The position numbers and the translations under genes are program-made. This document shows, one piece after another, positions 25,741-37,158 of a stretch of 64,000 nucleotides of DNA (positions are counted from its first letter, which is position 1; each line of letters starts with the position of its first letter). Origin of the DNA: Arenicola marina (lineage: Eukaryota > Annelida > Polychaeta > Arenicolidae); NCBI GenBank assembly GCA_964019135.1, contig OZ025256.1:35684035-35748034 (forward strand), in the 5' to 3' direction. The notes under the pieces were generated by a model. That model was not told the DNA's origin and did no database searches. It saw only the letters and a list, made by a program, of their open reading frames with translations.

Positions 25741-28700
25741 GTGAGGTAATGGCTTGAGGTAATGGTGTGAGGTCATTGCGTGAGGTAATGGTGTGAGGCA
25801 ATGGCGTGAGGTAATGACGTGAGGTAATGGTGTGAAGTAATGGCGTGAGGTAATGACGTGAGGTAATGGGGTGAGTTAATGGTGTGAGGTAATGGTGTGA
25901 GGTAATGGTGTAAGGTAATGGCGTGAGGTAATGGCGTGAGGTAATGGTGTAAGGTAATGGTGTGAGGTAATGGTGTGAGGTAATGGTGTAAGGTAATGGT
26001 ATGCGGTAATGGCGTGAGGTAATGACGTTAGGTAATGGCGTGAGGTAATGGCGTGAGGTAATGACGTGAGGTAATGGCGTGAGGTAATGACGTGACGTAA
26101 TGGCGTGAGGTAAGAGCCTGAGGTAATGGCGTGAGGTAATTGTGTGAGGTAATGGCGTGAGGTAAGAGCCTGAGGTAATGCGTGAGGTAATCGCGTGAGA
26201 TAAGAGCCTGAGGTAATGGCGTGAGGTAATGGCGTGAGATAAGAGCCTGAGGTAATGGCGTGAGGTAAAGGCGTGAGGTAATGGTGTGAGGTAATGGCGT
26301 GGGGTAATGGCGTGAGGTTGTGACGTGAGGTAATGGCGTGACGTAAGAGCGTGAGGTAATGGTGTGAGGTAATGGCGTGAGGTAATTGAGTGAGGTAATG
26401 GCGTGAGGTAATGGTGTGAGGTAATGGTATGCGGTAATGGCGTGAGGTAATGACGTTAGGTAATGGCGTGAGGTAATGGCGTGAGGTAATGACGTGAGGT
26501 AATGGCGTGAGGTAATGACGTGACGTAATGGCGTGAGGTAAGAGCCTGAGGTAATGGCGTGAGGTAATTGTGTGAGGTAATGGCGTGAGGTAAGAGCCTG
26601 AGGTAATGCGTGAGGTAATCGCGTGAGATAAGAGCCTGAGGTAATGGCGTGAGGTAATGGCGTGAGATAAGAGCCTGAGGTAATGGCGTGAGGTAAAGGC
26701 GTGAGGTAATGGTGTGAGGTAATGGCGTGGGGTAATGGCGTGAGGTTGTGACGTGAGGTAATGGCGTGACGTAAGAGCGTGAGGTAATGGTGTGAGGTAA
26801 TGGCGTGAGGTAATTGAGTGAGGTAATGGCGTGAGGTAATGGTGTGAGGTAATGGCGTGAGCTAATGACGTTAGGTAATGGCGTGAGGTAATGGCGTGAG
26901 GTAATGGCGTGAGGTAATAGTGTGAGGTAATGGCGTGAGGTAATGACGTTAGGTAATGGCCTGAGGTAATGGGGTGAGGTAATGGCGTGAGGTAATGGCG
27001 TGAGGTAATCGCGTGACGTAAGAGTGTGAGGTAATGGTGTGAGGTAATGGCGTGAGGTAATTGTGTGAGGTAATGGCGTGAGGTAATCGCGTGAGGTAAT
27101 GGCTTGAGGTAATGGTGTGAGGTAATTGCGTGAGGTAATGGGGTGAGGCAATGGCGTGAGGTAATGATGTGAGGTAATGGTGTGAAGTAATGGCGTGAGG
27201 TAATGGCTTGAGTTAATGGTGTGAGGTAATGGCGTGAGGTAAGGGCGTGAGGAAATGGCGTGAGGTAATGACGTTAGGTAATGGGGTGAGGTAATGGCGT
27301 GAGGTAATGGCGAGAGGTAATGGCGTGAGGTAATGGCGTGAGGTAATGGCTTGAGTTAATGGTGTGAGGTAATGGCGTGAGGTAAGGGCGTGAGGAAATG
27401 GCGTGAGGTAATGGTGTGAGGTAATGGCGTGAGGTAATGGCTTGGGATAATGGTGTGAGGTAATAACGTGAGGTAATGACGTGAGGTATTGGCGTGAGGT
27501 AATGGCGTGAGGTAATGGCGTGAGGTAATGGCGTGAGGTAATGACGTGAGGTAATGGCTTGAGTTAATGGTGTGAGGTAATGGCGTGAGGTAATGGCGTG
27601 AGGTAATGGCGTGAGGTAATTGCGTGAGGTAATGTTGTGAGGTAATTGCGTGAGGTAATGGTGTGAGGCAATGGCGTGAGGTAATGACGTGAGGTAATGG
27701 TGTAAGGTAATGGCGTGAGGTAATGGGGTGAGGTAATGGCTTGAGGTAATGGTATGAGGTATGGGCGTGAGTTAATGGCGTGAGGTAATGGCGTGAGGTA
27801 ATAGTGTGAGGTAATGGCGTGAGGTAATGGCGTGAGGTAAGAGCCTGAGGTAATGGGGTGAGGTAATGGCGTGAGGTAAGAGCTTGGGGTAATGGCGTGA
27901 GGTAATGGCGTGAGGTAAAGGCGTGAGGTAATGGTGTTAGTTAATGGCGTGGGGTAATGGCGTGAGGTTGTGGCGTGAGGTAATGGCGTGACGTAAGAGC
28001 GTGAGGTAATGGTGTGAGGTAATGGCGTGAGGTAATTGTGTGAGGTAATGGCGTGAGGTAATATCGTGAGGTAATGGCTTGAGGTAATGGTGTGAGGTAA
28101 TTGCGCGAGGTAATGGTGTGAGGCAATGGCGTGAGGTAATGACGTGAGGTAATGGTGTGAGGTAATGGTGTGAGGTAATGGCGTCAGGTAATGGTGTGAG
28201 GTAATGGTGTGAGGTAATGGCGTGAGGTAATGGCGTGAGGTAATGGCGTGAGGTAATGGCGTGGGGTAATGACGTGAGGTAATGGCGTGAGGTAATGGTG
28301 TGAGGTAATGGTGTGAGGTAATGGCGTGAGGTAATGGCGTGCGGTAGTGGTGTGAGGTAATGGCGTGAGGTAAAGGCATGAGGTAATGGTATGAGGTAAT
28401 GGCGTGATGTAATGTTGTAAGATAATGGCGTGAGGTAATAATGTTAGGTAATGGTGTGAGGTAAGAACGTGAGGTAATGGTCTGAGGTAATAGTGTGAGG
28501 TAATGGTGTGAAGTAATGGTGCAAGGTACTGGTATGAGGTAATGACGTGAGGTAATGGTGTGAGGTAATGGTGTGAGGTAATGGTGTAAGGTAATGGTGT
28601 GAGGTAATGGCGCGAGGTAATGGCGTGCGGTAGTGGTGTGAGGTAATGGCGTGAGGTAAAGGCATGAGGTAATGGTATGAGGTAATGGCTTGAGGTAATG

Positions 28701-29361
28701 GTGTGAGGTCATTGCGTGAGGTAATGGTGTGAGGCAATGGCGTGAGGTAATGACGTGAGGTAATGGTGTGAAGTAATGGCGTGAGGTAATGACGTGAGGT
28801 AATGGGGTGAGTTAATGGTGTGAGGTAATGGTGTGAGGTAATGGTGTAAGGTAATGGCGTGAGGTAATGGCGTGAGGTAATGGTGTAAGGTAATGGTGTG
28901 AGGTAATGGTGTGAGGTAATGGTGTAAGGTAATGGTATGCGGTAATGGCGTGAGGTAATGACGTTAGGTAATGGCGTGAGGTAATGGCGTGAGGTAATGA
29001 CGTGAGGTAATGGCGTGAGGTAATGACGTGACGTAATGGCGTGAGGTAAGAGCCTGAGGTAATGGCGTGAGGTAATTGTGTGAGGTAATGGCGTGAGGTA
29101 AGAGCCTGAGGTAATGCGTGAGGTAATCGCGTGAGATAAGAGCCTGAGGTAATGGCGTGAGGTAATGGCGTGAGATAAGAGCCTGAGGTAATGGCGTGAG
29201 GTAAAGGCGTGAGGTAATGGTGTGAGGTAATGGCGTGCGGTAATGGCGTGAGGTTGTGACGTGAGGTAATGGCGTGACGTAAGAGCGTGAGGTAATGGTG
29301 TGAGGTAATGGCGTGAGGTAATTGAGTGAGGTAATGGCGTGAGGTAATGGTGTGAGGTAAT
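25741..29361 (+). repeat. 685-bp repeat pair offset 2,936 bp
   Basis: The segment 25,741-26,425 matches 28,677-29,361 with the same order of variants. Shared markers include a GAGGTCATTGCGT unit, a GAGTTAATGGTGT unit, a GACGTAATGG unit and the 12-bp GAGGTAATGCGT unit. One clear difference is GTGGGG against GTGCGG near 26,300/29,236. The offset is 226 units minus 2 bp. The second copy starts within about 12 bp of where a copy of the 2,911-bp-offset pair ends, so one rearrangement may have made both edges. Confidence 0.75.
25990..26852 (+). repeat. 428-bp tandem duplication in the 13-mer array
   Basis: Two adjacent copies, about 25,990-26,417 and 26,418-26,852, start with the GGTATGCGGTAATGG marker and share the variant order through the AGAGCCTG-rich part and the GAGGTTGTGACGT unit. 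The offset is 33 units minus 1 bp. Edges were judged by eye. Confidence 0.75.
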
Positions 29362-31599
29362 GGCGTGAGCTAATGACGTTAGGTAATGGCGTGAGGTAAT
29401 GGCGTGAGGTAATGGTGTGAGGTAATAGTGTGAGGTAATGGCGTGAGGTAATGACGTTAGGTAATGGCGTGAGGTAATGGGGTGAGGTAATGGCGTGAGG
29501 TAATGGCGTGAGGTAATGGCGTGACGTAAGAGTGTGAGATAATGGTGTGAAGTAATGGCGTGAGGTAATGACGTGAGGTAATGGGGTGAGGTAATGGCGT
29601 GAGGTAATGGCGTGAGGTAATGGCTTGAGGTAATGGTATGAGGTATGGGCGTGAGTTAATGGCGTAAGGTAATGGCGTGAGGTAATAGTGTGAGGTAATG
29701 GCGTGAGGTAATGACGTTAGGTAATGGCGTGAGGTAATGGGGTGAGGTAATGGCGTGAGGTAATGGCGTGAGGTAATGGTATGGGGTATGGGCGTGAGTT
29801 AATGGCGTGAGGTAATGGCGTGAGGTAATAGTGTGAGGTAATGGCGTGAGGTAATGACGTTAGGTAATGGCCTGAGGTAATGGGGTGAGGTAATGGCGTG
29901 AGGTAATGGCGTGAGGTAATCGCGTGACGTAAGAGTGTGAGGTAATGGTGTGAGGTAATGGCGTGAGGTAATTGTGTGAGGTAATGGCGTGAGGTAATCG
30001 CGTGAGGTAATGGCTTGAGGTAATGGTGTGAGGTAATTGCGTGAGGTAATGGGGTGAGGCAATGGCGTGAGGTAATGATGTGAGGTAATGGTGTGAAGTA
30101 ATGGCGTGAGGTAATGGCTTGAGTTAATGGTGTGAGGTAATGGCGTGAGGTAAGGGCGTGAGGAAATGGCGTGAGGTAATGACGTGAGGTAATGGGGTGA
30201 GGTAATGGCGTGAGGTAATGGCGAGAGGTAATGGCGTGAGGTAATGGCGTGAGGTAATGGCTTGAGTTAATGGTGTGAGGTAATGGCGTGAGGTAAGGGC
30301 GTGAGGAAATGGCGTGAGGTAATGGTGTGAGGTAATGGCGTGAGGTAATGGCTTGGGATAATGGTGTGAGGTAATAACGTGAGGTAATGACGTGAGGTAT
30401 TGGCGTGAGGTAATGGCGTGAGGTAATGGCGTGAGGTAATGGCGTGAGGTAATGACGTGAGGTAATGGCTTGAGTTAATGGTGTGAGGTAATGGCGTGAG
30501 GTAATGGCGTGAGGTAATGGCGTGAGGTAATTGCGTGAGGTAATGGTGTGAGGTAATTGCGTGAGGTAATGGTGTGAGGCAATGGCGTGAGGTAATGACG
30601 TGAGGTAATGGTGTAAGGTAATGGCGTGAGGTAATGGGGTGAGGTAATGGCTTGAGGTAATGGTATGAGGTATGGGCGTGAGTTAATGGCGTGAGGTAAT
30701 GGCGTGAGGTAATAGTGTGAGGTAATGGCGTGAGGTAATGGCGTGAGGTAAGAGCCTGAGGTAATGGGGTGAGGTAATGGCGTGAGGTAAGAGCTTGGGG
30801 TAATGGCGTGAGGTAATGGCGTGAGGTAAAGGCGTGAGGTAATGGTGTTAGTTAATGGCGTGGGGTAATGGCGTGAGGTTGTGGCGTGAGGTAATGGCGT
30901 GACGTAAGAGCGTGAGGTAATGGTGTGAGGTAATGGCGTGAGGTAATTGTGTGAGGTAATGGCGTGAGGTAATATCGTGAGGTAATGGCTTGAGGTAATG
31001 GTGTGAGGTAATTGCGCGAGGTAATGGTGTGAGGCAATGGCGTGAGGTAATGACGTGAGGTAATGGTGTGAGGTAATGGTGTGAGGTAATGGCGTCAGGT
31101 AATGGTGTGAGGTAATGGTGTGAGGTAATGGCGTGAGGTAATGGCGTGAGGTAATGGCGTGAGGTAATGGCGTGGGGTAATGACGTGAGGTAATGGCGTG
31201 AGGTAATGGTGTGAGGTAATGGTGTGAGGTAATGGCGTGAGGTAATGGCGTGCGGTAGTGGTGTGAGGTAATGGCGTGAGGTAAAGGCATGAGGTAATGG
31301 TATGAGGTAATGGCGTGATGTAATGTTGTAAGATAATGGCGTGAGGTAATAATGTTAGGTAATGGTGTGAGGTAAGAACGTGAGGTAATGGTCTGAGGTA
31401 ATAGTGTGAGGTAATGGTGTGAAGTAATGGTGCAAGGTACTGGTATGAGGTAATGACGTGAGGTAATGGTGTGAGGTAATGGTGTGAGGTAATGGTGTAA
31501 GGTAATGGTGTGAGGTAATGGCGCGAGGTAATGGCGTGCGGTAGTGGTGTGAGGTAATGGCGTGAGGTAAAGGCATGAGGTAATGGTATGAGGTAATGG
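26890..31599 (+). repeat. 1.8-kb repeat pair offset 2,911 bp
   Basis: About 1,799 bp at 26,890-28,688 recurs at 29,801-31,599. Shared rare units include GAGAGGTAATGG, TTGGGATAATGG, GAGGTAATATCGT and GATGTAATGTTGT. Differences are few, for example GACGTTAGG against GACGTGAGG near 27,271/30,182 and TGTTGTGA against TGGTGTGA near 27,628/30,539. The offset is 224 units minus 1 bp. Confidence 0.82.
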
Positions 31600-32744
31600 C
31601 GTGATGTAATGTTGTAAGATAATGGCGTGAGGTAATAATGTTAGGTAATGGCGTGAGGTAATGGTGTGAGGTAAGAACGTGAGGTAATGGTCTGAGGTAA
31701 TAGTGTGAGGTAACGGTGTGAAGTAATGGTGCAAGGTACTGGTATGAGGTAATGACGTGAGGTAATGGTGTGAGGTAATGGTGTGAGGTAATGGTGTAAG
31801 GTAATGGTATGAGGTAATGGCGTGATTTAATGTTGTAAGGTAATGGCGTGAGGTAATGACGTTAGGTAATGGTGTGAGGTAATGGCGTGAGGTAATGGCG
31901 TGAGGTAAGAGCCTGAGGTAATGGCGTGAGGTAATTGTGTGAGGTAATGGCGTGAGGTAAGAGCCTGAGGTAATGCGTGAGGTAATCGCGTGAGATAAGA
32001 GCCTGAGGTAATGGCGTGAGGTAATGGCGTGAGGTAAGAGCCTGGGGTAATGGCCTGAGGTAATGGCGTGAGGTAAAGGCGTGAGGTAATGGTGTGAGGT
32101 AATGGCGTGGGGTAATGGCTTGAGGTTGTGACGTGAGGTAATGGCGTGACGTAAGAGCGTGAGGTAATGGTGTGAGGTAATGGCGTGAGGTAATTGAGTG
32201 AGGTAATGGCGTGAGGTAATGGCGTGAGGTAATGGCGTGAGGTAATGACGTTAGGTAATGGCGTGAGGTAATGGCGTGAGGTAATGGTGTGAGGTAATGG
32301 CGTGAGGTAATGGCGTGACGTAAGAGTGTGAGATAATGGTGTGAGGTAATGGCGTGAGGTAATTGTGTGAGGTAATGGCGTGAGGTAATGACGTGAGGTA
32401 ATGGGGTGAGGTAATGGCGTGAGGTAATGGCGAGAGGTAATGGCGTGAGGTAATGGCGTGAGGTAATGGCTTGAGTTAATGGTGTGAGGTAATGGCGTGA
32501 GGTAAGGGCGTGAGGAAATGGCGTGAGGTAATGGTGTGAGGTAATGGCGTGAGGTAATGGCTTGAGATAATGGTGTGAGGTAATAACGTGAGGTAATGAC
32601 GTGAGGTATTGGCGTGAGGTAATGGCGTGAGGTAATGGCGTGAGGTAATGGCGTGAGGTAATGACGTGAGGTAATGACGATAGGTAATGGCGTGAGGTCA
32701 TAGTGTGACGTAATGGCGTGAGGTAATGGCGTGAGGTAATGGCG

Positions 32745-34777
32745 TGAGGTAAGAGCCTGAGGTAATGGCGTGAGGTAATTGTGTGAGGTAATGGCGTGAG
32801 GTAAGAGCCTGAGGTAATGCGTGAGGTAATCGCGTGAGATAAGAGCCTGAGGTAATGGCGTGAGGTAATGGCGTGAGGTAAAGGCGTGAGGTAATGGTGT
32901 TAGTTAATGGCGTGGGGTAATGGCGTGAGGTTGTGGCGTGAGGTAATGGCGTGACGTAAGAGCGTGAGGTAATGGTGTGAGGTAATGGCGTGAGGTAATT
33001 GTGTGAGGTAATGGCGTGAGGTAATATCGTGAGGTAATGGCTTGAGGTAATGGTGTGAGGTAATTGCGCGAGGTAATGGTGTGAGGCAATGGCGTGAGGT
33101 AATGACGTGAGGTAATGGCGTGACGTAAGAGTGTGAGGTAATTGTGTGAGGTAATGGCGTGAGGTAATTGTGTGAGGTAATGACGTGAGGTAATGGGATG
33201 AGGTAATGGCGTGAGGTAATGGCGTGAGGTAATGGCTTGAGGTAATGGTATGAGGTATGGGCGTGAGTTAATGGCGTAAGGTAATGGCGTGAGGTAATAG
33301 TGTGAGGTAATGGCGTGAGGTAATGACGTTAGGTAATGGCGTGAGGTAATGGGGTGACTTAATGGCGTGAGGTAATGGCGTGAGGTAATGGCGTGACGTA
33401 AGAGTGTGAGGTAATGGTGTGAGGTAATGGCGTGAAGTAATTGTGTGAGGTAATGGCGTGAGGTAATAGCGTGAGGTAATGGTATGAGGTATGGGCGTGA
33501 GTTAATGGCGTGAGGTAATGGCGTGAGGTAATAGTGTGAGGTAATGGCGTGAGGTAATGACGTTAGGTAATGGCGTGAGGTAATGGGGTGAGGTAATGGC
33601 GTGAGGTAATGGCGTGAGGTAATGGTATGAGGTATGGGCGTGAGTTAATGGCGTGAGGTAATGGCGTGAGGTAACAGTGTGAGGTAATGGCGTGAGGTAA
33701 TGACGTTAGGTAATGGCCTGAGGTAATGGGGTGAGGTAATGGCGTGAGGTAATGGCGTGAGGTAATGGCGTGACGTAAGAGTGTGAGGTAATGGTGTGAG
33801 GTAATGGCGTGAGGTAATTGTGAGAGGTAATGGCGTGAGGTAATCGCGTGAGGTAATGGGGTGAGGCAATGGCGTGAGGTAATGATGTGAGGTAATGGTG
33901 TGAAGTAATGGCGTGAGGTAATTGAGTGAGGTAATGGCGTGAGGTAATGGCGTGAGGTAATGGCGTGAGGTAATAGCGTGAGGTAAGAGCCTGAGGTAAT
34001 GGCGTGAGGTAATTGTGTGAGGTAATGGCGTGAGGTAAGAGCCTGAGGTAATGCGTGAGGTAATCGCGTGAGATAAGAGCCTGAGGTAATGGCGTGAGGT
34101 AATGGCGTGAGGTAAAGGCGTGAGGTAATGGTGTTAGTTAATGGCGTGGGGTAATGGCGTGAGGTTGTGGCGTGAGGTAATGGCGTGACGTAAGAGCGTG
34201 AGGTAATGGTGTGAGGTAATGGCGTGAGGTAATTGTGTGAGGTAATGGCGTGAGGTAATATCGTGAGGTAATGGCTTGAGGTAATGGTGTGAGGTAATTG
34301 CGCGAGGTAATGGTGTGAGGCAATGGCGTGAGGTAATGACGTGAGGTAATGGCGTGACGTAAGAGTGTGCGGTAATTGTGTGAGGTAATGGCGTGAGGTA
34401 ATTGTGTGAGGTAATGACGTGAGGTAATGGGGTGAGGTAATGGCGTGAGGTAATGGCGTGAGGTAATGGCTTGAGGTAATGGTATGAGGTATGGGCGTGA
34501 GTTAATGGCGTAAGGTAATGGCGTGAGGTAATAGTGTGAGGTAATGGCGTGAGGTAATGACGTTAGGTAATGGCGTGAGGTAATGGGGTGACTTAATGGC
34601 GTGAGGTAATGGCGTGAGGTAATGGCGTGACGTAAGAGTGTGAGGTAATGGTGTGAGGTAATGGCGTGAAGTAATTGTGTGAGGTAATGGCGTGAGGTAA
34701 TAGCGTGAGGTAATGGTATGAGGTATGGGCGTGAGTTAATGGCGTGAGGTAATGGCGTGAGGTAATAGTGTGAGGTA
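32745..34777 (+). repeat. 0.8-kb repeat pair offset 1,234 bp
   Basis: About 799 bp at 32,745-33,543 is repeated at 33,979-34,777. Shared markers are the GTTAGTTAATGGCGTGGGG block, the GAGGTAATATCGT unit and the GTGACTTAATGG unit. The offset is 95 units minus 1 bp. Small differences exist, for example TGTGAGG against TGTGCGG near 33,135/34,369. Confidence 0.8.
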
Positions 34778-36604
34778 TGGGCGTGAGTTAATGATGTTAG
34801 GTAATGGCGTGAGGTAATGGGGTGAGGTAATGGCGTGAGGTAATGGCGTGAGGTAATGGCGTTACGTAAGAGTGTGAGGTAATGGTGTGAGGTAATGGCG
34901 TGAGGTGATTGTGTGAGGTAATGGCGTGAGGTAATAGCGTGAGGTAATGGCTTGAGGTAATGGTGTGAGGTAATTGCGTGAGGTAATGGTGTGAGGCAAT
35001 GGCGTGAGGTAATGACGTGAGGTAATGGTGTGAAGTAATGGCGTGAGGTAATGACGTGAGGTAATGGGGTGAGGTAATGGCGTGAGGTAATGGCGTGAGG
35101 TAATGACGTGAGGTAATGACGTTAGGTAATGGCGTGAGGTAATGGCGTGAGGTAATGGCGTGAGGTAATGGCGTGAGACAATGGTGTGAGGTAATGGCGT
35201 GAGATAATGGCGTGAGGAAATGGCGTGAGGTAATGGTGTGAGGTAATGGCGTGAGGTAATGGCGTGAGGTAATGGTGTGAGGTAATAACGTGAGGTAATG
35301 ACGTGAGGTAATGGCGTGAGGTAATGGCGTGAGGTAATGGCGTGAGGTAATGGCGTGAGGTAATGACGTGAGGTAATGACGTTAGGTAATGGCGTGAGGT
35401 AATGGCGTGAGGTAAGAGCCTGAGGTAATGGCGTGAGGTAATTGTGTGAGGTAATGGCGTGAGGTAATGGCGTGAGGTAATGGCGTGAGGTAATGGCGTG
35501 AGGTAAGAGCCTGAGGTAATGCGTGAGGTAATCGCGTGAGATAAGAGCCTGAGGTAATGGCGTGAGGTAATGGCGTGAGGTAAGAGCCTGGGGTAATGGC
35601 GCGAGTTAATGGCGTGAGGGAATGGCGTGAGGTAATGGCGTGAGATAATGGTGTTAGGTAATGGCGTGAGGTAATGGCGGGAGGTAATGGCGTGAGGTAA
35701 TGGCGTGAGGCAAGAGCCTGGGGTAATGGCGTGAGGTAATGGCGTAAGGTAAGAACCTGAGGTAATGGCGTGAGGTAATGGTGTGAGGTAATGGCGTGAG
35801 GTAATGACGTGAGGTAATATCGTTAGGTAATGGCGTGAGGTAATGGTGTGAGATAATGGCGTGAGGTAATGGCGTGAGGTAATGGTGTTAGGTAATGACG
35901 TGAGGTAATGGCGTGAGGTAATGGCGTGAGGTAATGGCGTGAGGTAAGAGCCTGAGGTAATGGCGTGCGGCAATGGCCTGAGGTAAGAGCCTGGGGTAAT
36001 GGCCGTGAGGTAATGGCGTGAGGTAGTGGCGTGAGGTAATGGTGTTAGGTAATGGCGTGAGGTAATGGCGTGAGGTAATGGCGTGAGGTAATGGCGTGAG
36101 GTAATGGCGTGAGGTAATGGCTTGAGGTAATGGCGGGAGGTAAGAGCCTGAGCTAATGGCGTGGGGTAATTTCGTGAGATAAGAGCCTGAGGTAATGGCG
36201 TGAGGTAATCCCGTGAGGCAAGAGCCTGGGGTAATGGCGTGAGGTAATGGCGTGAGGTAATGGCGCGAGGTAATGGTGTGAGGTAATGGCGTGAGGTAAT
36301 GGCGTGAGGTAAGGGCGTGAAGTAATGTTGAGAATGGCTCACAACTGTTATAGATTGATTTTCTTGCTATAAAAAAGCGTCATCACTGACGTTATTCGTT
36401 CCCAGTTATAAGCGAAATGTTCATCTTTCGTATTCTAATAATCAGTGCTCAAGGAAAGACCGTCTGCATACTTATGTTGGTGTTACCTTCCCGATGTCTG
36501 TGGGGAGACACGTCCACACTGTCGAGACTCCAGGGACCAGTCTCTATCTGATGCCGCGTCGTGCCGCCGTCGCCAGCAGTATCGACGTGCCCTCCGTGGT
36601 ATTG

Positions 36605-36706
36605 CCCTGTGTTTACATGGCCCAGGCCTTCACGCTCACCCAGCCATCGTCTGAACCCTGTGTTTACATGGCCCAGGCCTTCACGCTCACCCAGCCATCG
36701 TCTGAA
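36605..36706 (+). repeat. 51-bp tandem duplication (two copies)
   Basis: The 51-bp segment starting CCCTGTGTTTACATGG occurs at 36,605-36,655 and again at 36,656-36,706, with the copies near-identical throughout. Because 51 is 17 codons, short open frames on both strands pass through both copies and show a repeated 17-residue peptide. This looks like a fresh tandem duplication rather than a coding feature. Confidence 0.9.
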
Positions 36707-37031
36707 TCCTATGTGCACATCGTAAAGAACATTTAATTTAGATTATATTGCGTTCGACTCATTTTGCTGACAGAAAGTGAAGGGCACGGGGAATTTTACG
36801 ACACCGCTTGAATTAATTGATAAGTTTTGTCAAGTCAGTATTTTATAATTTGGCAAATTGTCTAACGACGCACTCCTCGTGATAACTGCTAGCAGCAGTC
36901 AGCCATACGTATGGAGAGATGCGAGGCGATGTCTAGGAGACTGCAAACCCCAAAAGGATGAACAGGGTGAAAACAGAGGGTGAGACTGCATGGAGTCAGT
37001 TCATAGAGTAATATGACTTTCGCCAGTCGGC

Positions 37032-37053
37032 AGGCACATGAAGCCATGTGCCT
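37032..37053. other. Perfect 9-bp stem hairpin
   Basis: AGGCACATG, a 4-base AAGC loop, then CATGTGCCT. It is too short for a miRNA precursor and lacks a T-run that would suggest a Pol III terminator. Function is unknown. Confidence 0.6.
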
Positions 37054-37150
37054 CTCAAGCACGCTAGAATAATATTACCTTATTTCCTTGTTTGAGCCTT
37101 TATTTCCCAAATGTATACTAAGGAGAGTGAATTTAACTTGCGGCCATGAG

Positions 37151-37158
37151 TTACGTCA
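37151..37158 (+). promoter_or_regulatory. CRE/ATF-like site TTACGTCA
   Basis: TTACGTCA is the reverse of TGACGTAA, a CREB/ATF-type site. An isolated 8-mer like this is expected by chance about once per 30 kb, and there is no gene beside it, so the call is weak. The same 8-mer also occurs in a variant of the large 13-bp array. Confidence 0.2.

Larger units (their letters stand above)
1..36338 (+). repeat. Giant 13-bp minisatellite array (GAGGTAATGGYGT)
   Basis: The unit GAGGTAATGGCGT or GAGGTAATGGTGT repeats head to tail for over 36 kb (about 2,800 units by length) and begins before the window. Frequent variants are GAGGTAATGACGT, GAGGTAATGGGGT, GAGGTAATTGTGT, GAGGTAATCGCGT, GAGGTAAGAGCCT, GACGTAAGAGTGT and a 12-bp GAGGTAATGCGT. 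The GAGGTAA part is well kept, while the last five or six bases vary. The plus strand is G-rich and C-poor. The reverse strand has almost no stop codons in any frame. Because 13 is not a multiple of three, all three reverse frames cycle through the same 13-residue peptide (HYLTPLPHAITSR). This explains the many long open frames here, which I do not regard as genes. The last clear unit ends near 36,338, where sequence becomes unique. Confidence 0.97.
36339..37158. other. Unique island between two 13-bp arrays; no supported gene
   Basis: Non-repetitive, AT-richer sequence. Short open frames exist on both strands at 36,445-36,736, but they overlap one another, are under 90 codons and hold no recognisable domain. 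TATAAAAAAG at about 36,369 resembles a TATA box, but no initiator or gene follows convincingly. The island contains a 51-bp duplication, a hairpin and a CRE-like site, listed separately. I see nothing else. Confidence 0.6.

Noticed and set aside
78-36342. Dozens of long minus-strand open frames of HYLTPLPHAITSR-type repeats
   Set aside because: The 13-bp unit has no stop in any reverse frame and 13 is coprime to 3, so all frames give the same peptide. No leader, domain or splice context; an artefact of the repeat.
36369-36378. TATA box TATAAAAAAG after the giant array
   Set aside because: No initiator, downstream gene or conserved frame; AT-rich context makes it likely by chance.
36449-36736. 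Overlapping small open frames with a repeated 17-residue peptide
   Set aside because: Produced by a 51-bp duplication; open on both strands and no domain.
37032-37053. miRNA precursor or transcription terminator at the 9-bp hairpin
   Set aside because: Stem too short for a pre-miRNA and no T-tract follows.
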